DNA from: Pyxidicoccus parkwaysis
GTDB lineage: Bacteria > Myxococcota > Myxococcia > Myxococcales > Myxococcaceae
NCBI RefSeq assembly: GCF_017301735.1
Contig: NZ_CP071090.1
Coordinates: forward strand, 10,096,001 to 10,160,000
Length of the DNA stretch: 64,000 bases
Reading direction: 5' to 3'
The notes beneath the pieces were generated by a model. The model was not told the DNA's origin, did no database searches, and saw only the letters and a program-made list of their open reading frames with translations. Of this stretch, positions 41,706-49,535 are shown one piece after another (positions within the stretch are counted from its first letter, which is position 1; every line of letters begins with the position of its first letter). Both the position numbers and the translations under genes were made by a program.

Positions 41706-42743
41706 CTACGGGCAACCCTGCCCGTAGTTCTGGAGGACGATGAGGCGGTCCTGGATGTTGATGATTCCGTCGCGCGTCAGGTCCAACGCGGGGTCGGCGG
41801 GAGGCACCGTCTGGCCGAAGGCCGCGGTGACCTGGTTCAGGTCCGTGTCATTCACGCAGCCGTCCGCATTCACGTCGCCGAACACGGTGACGGTGCCGGT
41901 GTAGCCGCGAATCCACGGCACGAAGCGGCTCACCCGCGCGAAGACGGTGTAGCTGCTGCACGTGCCGCCCACGCCCCAGCTGACGACGCCAATCTGCTCC
42001 CAGCCGCCGCTGAAGCGGCCGCTCTCCACGACGAGCGGCCCGCCGCTGTCGCCGTGGCAGCCACCGGACGTGCCGTTGACGAACCCGGCGCACACCATGC
42101 TGTCGCGCACCGTGAGGGGCAGCGTCCCCGCGTTGTTGCACGTGGCGGTGTCCTGCACCGGCAGCAGCGTCTCCATCAGCACGTCCGACGCGCCGCTCTG
42201 CGGATAGGTGTTGCCCCAGCCGCTCACGCGCGCGGTGGCCCCTACCGCGGCGTCCGTCGCGCGCAGGGCAATGGGCTGCACGCGCGGGGTGAAGGTCACA
42301 GGCGAGGCCAGCTCGAGCAGCGCGACGTCGTTCTCCAGCAAGCCGTTGAAGTTCGGGTGTCTCACGACGCGGCGCACGCCCCGCGTCTGCACATAGCTGT
42401 CCGGCGCGGAGCGCTGGTGCAGTCCCAGGCGGACGGTGAAGCTGCCCGCGCTGATTCCGTCCACGCAGTGGGCCGCGGTGAGCACCCAGTCATTGTCGAT
42501 GAGCGAGCCGCCGCACCAGTGCGAGTACCCCGGAATGGACAACTGCGCCTGCCACGGGTACTCGCCCACGTCCGCCGCGTTGCCGCCGATGATGTCCGAC
42601 TCCACGGAGGCCGTGGGCTCCACGGACACGTCCTCCGGCTCGGACGGCACACAGCCCACCTGTGGCACCGCCAATGCCAGACACAGCAGCACGCCCCCCG
42701 CCCCCAGACGCGACCATTTCGTCTCCACCGACTCCGTCTTCAT
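41706..42743 (-). CDS. secreted trypsin-fold serine protease with dockerin-like C-terminus
   Basis: The 345-residue protein has a signal peptide with possible lipobox-like QVGC (Cys31), an S1A activation site at IIGG (residues 51-54), and the triad His92 (TAAHC), Asp139 (NDVALL) and Ser233 (GDSGGP). The residue matching trypsin Asp189 is Gly227, so Arg/Lys specificity is unlikely; a small or hydrophobic pocket is more probable. A dockerin-like tail (about 289-345) follows with the loops GDVNADGCVN and DLTRDGIINI, ending GQGCP. The start at 42743 has AAGGAG seven bases upstream. It precedes the VWA-dockerin gene in the same direction. Confidence 0.9.
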   Translation of the reverse strand: MKTESVETKWSRLGAGGVLLCLALAVPQVGCVPSEPEDVSVEPTASVESDIIGGNAADVGEYPWQAQLSIPGYSHWCGGSLIDNDWVLTAAHCVDGISAGSFTVRLGLHQRSAPDSYVQTRGVRRVVRHPNFNGLLENDVALLELASPVTFTPRVQPIALRATDAAVGATARVSGWGNTYPQSGASDVLMETLLPVQDTATCNNAGTLPLTVRDSMVCAGFVNGTSGGCHGDSGGPLVVESGRFSGGWEQIGVVSWGVGGTCSSYTVFARVSRFVPWIRGYTGTVTVFGDVNADGCVNDTDLNQVTAAFGQTVPPADPALDLTRDGIINIQDRLIVLQNYGQGCP

Positions 42744-42890
42744 ATGGCGCTCCTTGTTGGGTTGTTCGCTGCAACGGCAGACACACGTCTCGCGCTCGCC
42801 TCGGGACATACCCGGGCGCTCAGGACAGACCTGGATGGCTTCAGCCCCTCTGACTGGAAACGGGAATGGCCTTACTTCTTCGTGCAAAAA

Positions 42891-45359
42891 CTAATTAACC
42901 TGAATTTCTCCGCAGACGGGTGTGGCGACGGTGAGCGCGTCATTCATGCCGAACACGAGCCACTCGCCGGAGACGACGAGCGAGCGCACGGCGGTGGGCG
43001 TGGTGTAGCGCGCGAGCACGGACAGGTCGTCCGCGCGCAGGGCGACGACACCGAAGGGTGACGAGGCGAGGGCGAGGTAGGCCACCGTGCCGTCGAAGGC
43101 GAGGATGCGCCGGACGTCCAGCGGCGCCGGGAGCTGGGACAGGTCCACGTGCTTGCGCGTGACGACCTGTGTGCCCTGGCGCTCCAGCAGATACACCTGC
43201 CGGCCGTTCTCGATGACCAGGGCGCGCCCCTTCGCGAGCGCGAGCGCGGTGAACTGGTCCGTCGTCCCGGACAGCACGCCGGTGGCGGCGTCTCCTCCCG
43301 TCCACGACGACCAGCGCAGCGACAGCCGCGAGGGGTCCCCGGGCGTTCCGAAGCGGACCTCGCCCAGCAGCACCTCCGAGCGCTCTCCATCCACCGCGAA
43401 GGCCCAGTCCGTGCGCGTCCCCGAGCCGCCGTCCAGGGTGAGAAGCTTTTCGTCCGCGGGCGCGAGCACGGCGCCCGTGCACGTCGTGGGCAGCGTGAAG
43501 CGGCGCAGCCGGTAGGCGCCCTGCGACGTGGCCGCCATCTGGAAGAGCTGCCCGTTCGTGGACATCAGGGCCGCCGGGCCTCCCGCGACGCTCACCTGGC
43601 CCGCCGGCTCCAGCAGCGCTCCGGCGCCGGGGCGCAGACAACTCAGCACCGCGGTGCCGTCCTCCTGGTGCACGTGGGAGCCGCTGACGGGCACCGTCAC
43701 CAACTCCAGGGGCCCCTGCCCCGAGACGGACGGCGCGAGCCGCAGCCTCCGCGTGTCCGCCGGCAGCAGCATGCCGCCCGTGGCGAGCGTGGGCTGCTCG
43801 GGATTCGTCAGGTCCACGCGGTGGGACTCGAAGGGCCCCACGGCCAGGAGGGTGCCATCCGCCGCCGCGCGCACGCGCTCCAGGGCGCCATGCGCGACGC
43901 CCGTCTTGAAGCGCATCACGCCGCCGTCCTCCAGCGTGAGCACGCGTCGCCACGGCTGCAGCACCGCGTGCCGCCCCGCGCCGGTGAGCAGCAGCGGCGA
44001 GAGGTGCAGCCCCACCTCCTCGCCCTCCCGCAGGAGGATGCTGCCCATCACCGAAGAGACGCCGCCCGCCGTCAGGCCGTGCCGCTCCACCGTGTACGAG
44101 CGCAGCGTGCCCACCAGGCGGAACCACTCAATCAACAGCTCGCCGTCCAGCAGCACGAAGCCCAGGGGACGCTCCCAGCGCCCCGCGCCCTCCATGGGAG
44201 CGAAGGTCGCCACCGGCGAAGGCGTCCCCGTGCCGGCCAGGTCCGCCGCGCGATACACGAAGATGCGGCCCAGCTCTCCGTAGCGGAGCAACTCGTGCGC
44301 GACGACGAAGTCGCCGCGCGCCTGCACGTGGAAGAAGGCCTGGGTGCCGAAGAGGGTGGGCCGGACGACGGCGCCCGTCGGCGAGGACACGTCCACCGGC
44401 ACGAGGCCCAGCGCGGTCGCCGCCCACAGCGTGCGGCCATCCGGAGAGAGGGCCAGCGAGCGGCACGTGCCTCCGGGAAGCTGGAAGCTCTGCGCGGCGT
44501 CCTGGCCGAGCGACGCATCCGCGCCCACGCGCCACGCTGTCACCACGTAGCCCGCGCACGTCCAGAAGCGCTCTCCGCGCCCCGCGCCGGAGACGATGCT
44601 GTCGCTGGTGGGCGGCAGCGTGTACCGCGACAGCGAGGCGAGGCGGTCTCCCTCCAGCCCGAGCAACTCCACGCGCTGCCGCGTCCCCACGGCGACGACG
44701 CGGTCCGCACCGAGGGGAACGAAGAACGTGGTGAAGCGGTCCGACCAGTCCCACGTCCCCAGGAAGCGCTCGGCGTACAGGTCCAGCACGCGCTGGTCCA
44801 GTCGCACCAGTCCCTCCGGGCCCACGCGCACCAGGGACACCGAGAGGCCGACACCGCCCAGGGGCTCGCCGAACAGGATGCGGTCATCCGAGACGGACTC
44901 CGCCAGCCCCTCCAGCGGGGGACCTCCATGCTCCGCCGGGTCCGCGCCGTGGCTCCACACGGTGCCGAACGTCGCGGCGGGACGGGTGAGGGGCTCGCCC
45001 TTGCATGCGCCACTCATGCAGCGGTCTCCCGTCGTGCACGCCTCGCCGTCATCACAGCCGGTGCCATCCGGCGCGGCGGGGTAGACGCACTGGCCGGACT
45101 CGTCGAGCCGCTCCGCCGTGCATGGGTTGTCGTCATGGCACACTCCCGCGTCGGGCTCTCCTACCGGGCCTGCGTCCGGCTCCCCGGCGTCGGGCCGTCC
45201 AGCGTCAGGCTCACCGGCATCGCGCGCTCCCGCATCCACCACGCCCGCGTCGTCGGAGGAGCCATCCTGGGGTGACACCCCCGGCGGCTCGCCCGCGCAG
45301 GCCATGAGCATCGCGACCAGCAGACCCACCGGTGCACGCGACCAGCCTGGAAGCAACAT
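42891..45359 (-). CDS. propeller-like lipoprotein A with DAG-rich linker, paralogue of the gene at 38257-40548
   Basis: The 822-residue protein has a lipoprotein signal ending LMAC (Cys21). A run of Asp-Ala-Gly units follows (residues about 33-70), then a Cys-rich segment of the myxobacterial type with DDNPCT and CDDGEACTTGDRC, and a long beta-rich body similar along its length to lipoprotein B. Shared words include DPAEHGGPPLEGLAESVSDD, SLALSPDGRTL, GTTDQFTALALA and AFDGTVAYLALASSP. No catalytic motif is visible. The extra linker and Cys-rich part are absent from copy B, so the two have diverged most at the N-terminus. The start at 45359 has AGGAAGG upstream. Confidence 0.82.
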   Translation of the reverse strand: MLLPGWSRAPVGLLVAMLMACAGEPPGVSPQDGSSDDAGVVDAGARDAGEPDAGRPDAGEPDAGPVGEPDAGVCHDDNPCTAERLDESGQCVYPAAPDGTGCDDGEACTTGDRCMSGACKGEPLTRPAATFGTVWSHGADPAEHGGPPLEGLAESVSDDRILFGEPLGGVGLSVSLVRVGPEGLVRLDQRVLDLYAERFLGTWDWSDRFTTFFVPLGADRVVAVGTRQRVELLGLEGDRLASLSRYTLPPTSDSIVSGAGRGERFWTCAGYVVTAWRVGADASLGQDAAQSFQLPGGTCRSLALSPDGRTLWAATALGLVPVDVSSPTGAVVRPTLFGTQAFFHVQARGDFVVAHELLRYGELGRIFVYRAADLAGTGTPSPVATFAPMEGAGRWERPLGFVLLDGELLIEWFRLVGTLRSYTVERHGLTAGGVSSVMGSILLREGEEVGLHLSPLLLTGAGRHAVLQPWRRVLTLEDGGVMRFKTGVAHGALERVRAAADGTLLAVGPFESHRVDLTNPEQPTLATGGMLLPADTRRLRLAPSVSGQGPLELVTVPVSGSHVHQEDGTAVLSCLRPGAGALLEPAGQVSVAGGPAALMSTNGQLFQMAATSQGAYRLRRFTLPTTCTGAVLAPADEKLLTLDGGSGTRTDWAFAVDGERSEVLLGEVRFGTPGDPSRLSLRWSSWTGGDAATGVLSGTTDQFTALALAKGRALVIENGRQVYLLERQGTQVVTRKHVDLSQLPAPLDVRRILAFDGTVAYLALASSPFGVVALRADDLSVLARYTTPTAVRSLVVSGEWLVFGMNDALTVATPVCGEIQVN

Positions 45360-45418
45360 GGCGGAAACCTTCCTGGGCTCCGGTGCCGGCTCCACCAGAA
45401 CCCTCCGGGACGAAGAGG

Positions 45419-45451
45419 CCACCGGGCGCGCAACGAGGCCACGCCCGGTGG
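45419..45451 (-). terminator. hairpin between VWA-dockerin 2 and lipoprotein A
   Basis: CCACCGGGCG and CGCCCGGTGG form a perfect ten-base stem around a 13-base loop, 12 bases past the VWA stop. It occupies the same relative place as the hairpin at 40579-40616 in the other module. Confidence 0.5.
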
Positions 45452-45462
45452 GTATAGCGGGG

Positions 45463-46479
45463 CTACTTCGTCGTGACGGTGCAGCCGCGGCCGTAGTTGT
45501 TCAGCACCGTCTGGTAGTCGGCGGAGTCGACCGTCAGGTTGCGGTTGAAGTCATACGGCGTGCCGGCGGGAACCGTCTTGCCGTACGCGGCCAGCACCAC
45601 CGAGCGGTCCGTGACATTCACGCAGCCGTCCAGGTTCGCGTCACCGGCCAGCGCGGTGGCCTGCCCCGCGGGCGTCGACGGGGTGATGGTCTGGTAGCGC
45701 CCCTTCGTGTCCTTGGTGAGGCCCTGGAAGAACGAGGCGTCGGTGGCCGCGGTTGCGCCCGCCGTGAAGCCCGTGGCCCACTCCGCGTCCTCGAGGCCTC
45801 CGGAGCGCGCCTCTCCATTGAGGGCGACGGTGAAGTCGAGGAGGTGGTCCACGTCCATGACCATCGTCAGCCCCGGCGGCCACGGAGGCGGGAGGGTTCC
45901 GCAGACGCCGGGCTCGGTGGCGATGCCGGTGCACGCCTTGTTGCGCACCTTCCACTGCCAGCTCCCCACGTCGAGGTTGGGCCAGGCATTCACGGTGTTC
46001 GGGCCGTAGCACTGGTCCGTGGTGGGCGTGGCGTTCTCCTCACCGTCGGTGGCCATGTACAGGCGCTTGTTGTGGAGCTGGGTGGGGAGGAAGTTCAGCA
46101 GGTGGTCGATGCCCGCGCAGATGGAGTGGGCCAGCGGAGTGTTGCCGCCAGCGACGGTGGCATTGACCGCGGCCTTTATCTCCGCCGCAGTCTTGTTCTG
46201 GGCGAAGGTGTAGACGGGCGTGGCGGCCGTCCCGGAGAACGTCCAGAACGAATACTTCGTGGGCGTGGTGGGCACGGCGTCCAGGAAGCTGTTGATGCGC
46301 TCCTTGGCCACCTGGAGGCGCGTCTTCCCGGGGATGGACAACGTGGACATGCTGCCCGTCACGTCGAGGAGGATGAGGACGTGGTCGTCCGCCATCGCCG
46401 CGCTGGAGGACAGCCCGCCCGCGCAGGCGAGCGCCACGGCGGTCCGGGAGAGGAGACGTCGTTGGGTTGCGTTGCTCAT
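45463..46479 (-). CDS. secreted VWA protein with dockerin-like C-terminus, copy 2
   Basis: This 338-residue protein is a clear paralogue of the VWA protein at 40631-41635. It has a signal peptide (residues 1-30), a VWA domain with DVTGSM (Asp39, Thr41, Ser43) and ATDGEEN, a Cys-bearing loop with KACTG and VCGTLPPP, and a dockerin-like tail (about 279-338). The first calcium loop is intact (GDANLDGCVN). The second is degraded: DFNRNLTVDSAD has Asn and Leu where Asp and Gly are usual. The tail still ends GRGC plus a few residues. It lies 33 bases after the subtilisin gene, so these two are almost certainly co-transcribed. Confidence 0.88.
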   Translation of the reverse strand: MSNATQRRLLSRTAVALACAGGLSSSAAMADDHVLILLDVTGSMSTLSIPGKTRLQVAKERINSFLDAVPTTPTKYSFWTFSGTAATPVYTFAQNKTAAEIKAAVNATVAGGNTPLAHSICAGIDHLLNFLPTQLHNKRLYMATDGEENATPTTDQCYGPNTVNAWPNLDVGSWQWKVRNKACTGIATEPGVCGTLPPPWPPGLTMVMDVDHLLDFTVALNGEARSGGLEDAEWATGFTAGATAATDASFFQGLTKDTKGRYQTITPSTPAGQATALAGDANLDGCVNVTDRSVVLAAYGKTVPAGTPYDFNRNLTVDSADYQTVLNNYGRGCTVTTK

Positions 46480-46512
46480 GTTTGAAGGACCTGTGTGTCG
46501 CGGGGTTGGGTG

Positions 46513-48987
46513 TTACGGGCAGCCCTTGCCGTAGTTCTGCAGGGCGATGTTGCGGTCGAAGATGTTGATGATGGCGTCGGCGTTGAGGTCCAACGCGGGG
46601 TCGGCGGGAGGCACCGTCTGGCCAATGGCCGCGGTGATGAGGTTGATGTCGTCGGCATTCACGCAGCCGTTGCCGTTGACGTCGCCCACCACGATGACGC
46701 CGCCGCTGACCACCAGGCCGTAGTCCGCGTCCACCGCCGTGGTCTCCACGTGGGAGTCCTGGACGATTTCGTCACCCAGCACCTCCACCTTCCACTTGCC
46801 GGCGGCGGGGTTCTGGATGAACACGTTCTCCACCGTGTCGATGGTGTTGGACGTGCCACCCGCCGTGGAGAAGTTGCCCGCCGTCAGGCCGTTGTTGCCC
46901 CAGTAGACGGTGCCGTTGGGAGCCGTCACCCGGAGCGACAAGTCATTGATGCGCGCCTGCGCCGCGCCGACGGTGCCCATCGGGTCCGTGAAGACGAGCG
47001 TGACGTTCAGCTCCGTCTCACCGGACAGGACGGTGACGTTGTAGGACTTGACGCCCAGCGGGGTGATGACGTCCGTCTCGTCGATGATGCTCGTCTTGGG
47101 CGCGCGGTCATACAGCCGGCGGATGTCGGAGGTGCCCCAGCCCTGCTTGTAACGGTCGATGTCCGAGTTGGAGCCGCCGGCCAGCCAGTTGTACCGATAG
47201 GCGTTGTTGATCATCAGCGCCTTGGCGGTGGCCATCTGCGGGCGGCTGGTGAACACGTCCGCCTTGCCGCCGAAGCCGCTCCAGACGCTCTCGTGCCACA
47301 TCTGGAAGAGCAGGCCGAAGTGGCCCGCCGTCTGCGGCGTGGCGGAGCTGGTGCCGCCGAACTGGGTGTAGTTGGTGTTGCCGCTGCCCGTGGCGGAGTG
47401 GATGGAGTCGTAGAAGTACGACAGGTCCGGCTTGATGCGGCCGTCCGCCGCGGGGCCGATGCTGCCGCTGAAGTTCCACTTGTCATCCGCGCGGGTGAGG
47501 GTGTTCTGGTGGTTGAACGCGCCCACGGAGACGATGTTCTTCGCCCACGCCTGCGGGCGTGAGTTGCGGTTGCCCGTGTTGCTCTGCGACTGCGTGCTGA
47601 GGATGGGGTGCTTGAAGAGGTAGTCATCCACCTCGGCGGAGACGGTGGTGTAGGCGGTGACCTGGGCGCTGCCCACGCTGGAGGTCTGGAACACGGCGCG
47701 GTAGGTCCCGGCCGGGTCCGTCAGCTCGCGGTTGATGTCGTAGCGGGACTTGGTGCCGCCGAACTGGGTGGACTCGCTGTAGCGGAAGTAGATGCCCTGC
47801 GCGCTGGGAATCATGCCGCGCGCGGCGGGCACGGCGCCCCGGGCGAAGATGTTGCTGTAGCAGCTCGTGCCGTGGAGCGAGCCCGTGGTGCCCGTGCTGT
47901 GGATGATGGGCGCGGTGTTGGAGAACTCCTGGTGCGTGGTGAGCAGCTCGGTGTCGAAGACCTCGCCGCGCACGCCCTGGCCCGTCCAGCCCTTGAGCCC
48001 CTCCAGGTAGTTGGCGCCGCCAATCTCGCGGACGATGTCCATGTCCACGCCGCCGGGGCCACCCCACCGGTCGATGAACTGCACCGCGTTGGAGCGGGCC
48101 ACCTCGCGCAGCTGGGCCGCGGTGAGCGTGGCCTCCACACGCAGGCCGCCCGGCTCGATGAGCTCCACCGTGCCGCCCAGCCGCTGCACCAGGCCGGCCA
48201 CCTGGCCCTGCCGCCGGGCACCACCCTCACCCAGCATGATGGAGTAGCGCTGCGGCGCCAGCTCCGGCGCCAGCCCCATCAGGGCGTCGCGCAGCTCACG
48301 CTCCAGCCGGTACTCGGGATGGTACGGCCCCACCCAGCGCACGTAGGGCAATTCCGCCACGCGCTTGCGAGCGTCCGCGTCCAATTCCACCAGGAAGGTG
48401 TGGTCCGTGAGGAAGCGCAGCACCTTGCCGCCGTCGCGCTCGATGGCCTCGCGGAACTCCGGCAGCGGCGTCCCGAGGAACTGCACCAGGTGCAGCGTGT
48501 TGTCCGAGTCCGCGGCGAGCTGGCTGCTGGCCAGCGGCTGCGTGCCCTGGAGCGGGTCGAACTGCGCCGAGTCGAGACGCACCAGGTAGCGCGTGTCCCT
48601 CACGCGGCCGAGCGTCTCCGTCCCGCCGCGTGTATACGCCGTGTAGGACTGACGCGTTCCGTCCTCCTGCAACTCCTGCCACGTATGGAGTTGGATGGCC
48701 GTGCCGGGGACCTGGATGGAGCGCAGCGCGGAGACAGGCCTGGCGGTGCGGTGAAACACCAGCCCGGCCGGAGTCACGAGCGAGTAATCCCTGGCGCTAC
48801 CCGAGAGCGCATCACGCGAGCCGGTGACGAGCTCCGCGGGAGGCAGCGCGGCAGCACGCGCCGGAACAGACGGCTTCGCGTTGGACGGGCCCGCGACGGC
48901 GGACAGAGGTGCAACGAAGACACAACCCACCATCAGGGCCCGCAGCGGACGCACTCCGCCCACGGCCCACGGCGACGACTTTCGCAT
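46513..48987 (-). CDS. secreted subtilisin-like (S8) protease with dockerin-like C-terminus
   Basis: The 824-residue protein has a signal peptide (about residues 1-32), a long propeptide-like region and then the S8 domain. The catalytic triad is Asp345 (GEVFDTE), His372 (LHGTSC) and Ser547 (GTSSATP), with an inserted loop between His and Ser. A beta-rich domain resembling a proprotein-convertase P domain (about residues 645-755, LSLRVTAPNGTVYWG) follows, then the dockerin-like tail (about 768-824, GDVNGNGCVN and DLNADAIINI, ending GKGCP). It heads the duplicated locus, with a candidate -35 TTGACA upstream. The next gene, VWA-dockerin 2, follows by 33 bases. Confidence 0.9.
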   Translation of the reverse strand: MRKSSPWAVGGVRPLRALMVGCVFVAPLSAVAGPSNAKPSVPARAAALPPAELVTGSRDALSGSARDYSLVTPAGLVFHRTARPVSALRSIQVPGTAIQLHTWQELQEDGTRQSYTAYTRGGTETLGRVRDTRYLVRLDSAQFDPLQGTQPLASSQLAADSDNTLHLVQFLGTPLPEFREAIERDGGKVLRFLTDHTFLVELDADARKRVAELPYVRWVGPYHPEYRLERELRDALMGLAPELAPQRYSIMLGEGGARRQGQVAGLVQRLGGTVELIEPGGLRVEATLTAAQLREVARSNAVQFIDRWGGPGGVDMDIVREIGGANYLEGLKGWTGQGVRGEVFDTELLTTHQEFSNTAPIIHSTGTTGSLHGTSCYSNIFARGAVPAARGMIPSAQGIYFRYSESTQFGGTKSRYDINRELTDPAGTYRAVFQTSSVGSAQVTAYTTVSAEVDDYLFKHPILSTQSQSNTGNRNSRPQAWAKNIVSVGAFNHQNTLTRADDKWNFSGSIGPAADGRIKPDLSYFYDSIHSATGSGNTNYTQFGGTSSATPQTAGHFGLLFQMWHESVWSGFGGKADVFTSRPQMATAKALMINNAYRYNWLAGGSNSDIDRYKQGWGTSDIRRLYDRAPKTSIIDETDVITPLGVKSYNVTVLSGETELNVTLVFTDPMGTVGAAQARINDLSLRVTAPNGTVYWGNNGLTAGNFSTAGGTSNTIDTVENVFIQNPAAGKWKVEVLGDEIVQDSHVETTAVDADYGLVVSGGVIVVGDVNGNGCVNADDINLITAAIGQTVPPADPALDLNADAIINIFDRNIALQNYGKGCP

Positions 48988-49535
48988 GTGTTGGTGCTCC
49001 TTGATGTTGCGTGCCAGTGCGCGTCCGTCGACGACGCGCCTCCCCCTACCGCACCCGCAGCACCGACAACCGCCACTGCCGAGCCAGTGCTCGTGTGCAG
49101 CCCGTCGCCTTGCTTCGTGCAGCCATCCACGTGATACCGGAAGAGTCTGACAATCCCGTGGAAGGCAGGAAGCATCTCTAAGGCAGACAACAATTACCTG
49201 TCAACCGATGCAACCATGTTCCATCAGCAACGTGGTTTTCTTTCCCGGCCACGCCAATTCCTCGCACCTCGCCCCTGGGTGTTAGTGGTTATCCCGTAGG
49301 CCACGAAAACACGGCCGTGACACATCGCCCGCAACAACGGTTTGCGGGAAAAGCCTTCGACGAATTGGAACGGTGTGTCGGAAGTGGCCGTCCGGGAGCA
49401 GCGCTCATACCGGGACGTGGCCGTGACATCGACTGCGCTGCGTCAGGAGGAGAGGCCCGCATCACGCTCGTGTATCGAGCGTTCCTCAGATGTGCCGCGG
49501 GCCCCGAAGTCTTCGCCCCGCGTGACAGGGCGGCG
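48988..49535. other. 548-base intergenic region upstream of the protease/dockerin locus
   Basis: No credible gene is seen; one short plus-strand ORF (49342-49548) lacks support and runs into the end of the dioxygenase gene. The part near 49165-49290 is clearly less GC-rich and probably holds the promoter of the subtilisin gene. Confidence 0.55.
49175..49204 (-). promoter_or_regulatory. candidate sigma-70-type promoter for the subtilisin/VWA operon
   Basis: A perfect -35 element TTGACA (49199-49204, minus strand) is followed after 18 bases by TAGAGA (49175-49180), which matches the -10 consensus at three of six positions. It would give a leader of roughly 180 bases. Confidence 0.35.

Noticed and set aside
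43149-45275. 708-codon open frame on the plus strand
   Set aside because: Antisense to lipoprotein A; composition is that of a shadow frame and it has no start context.
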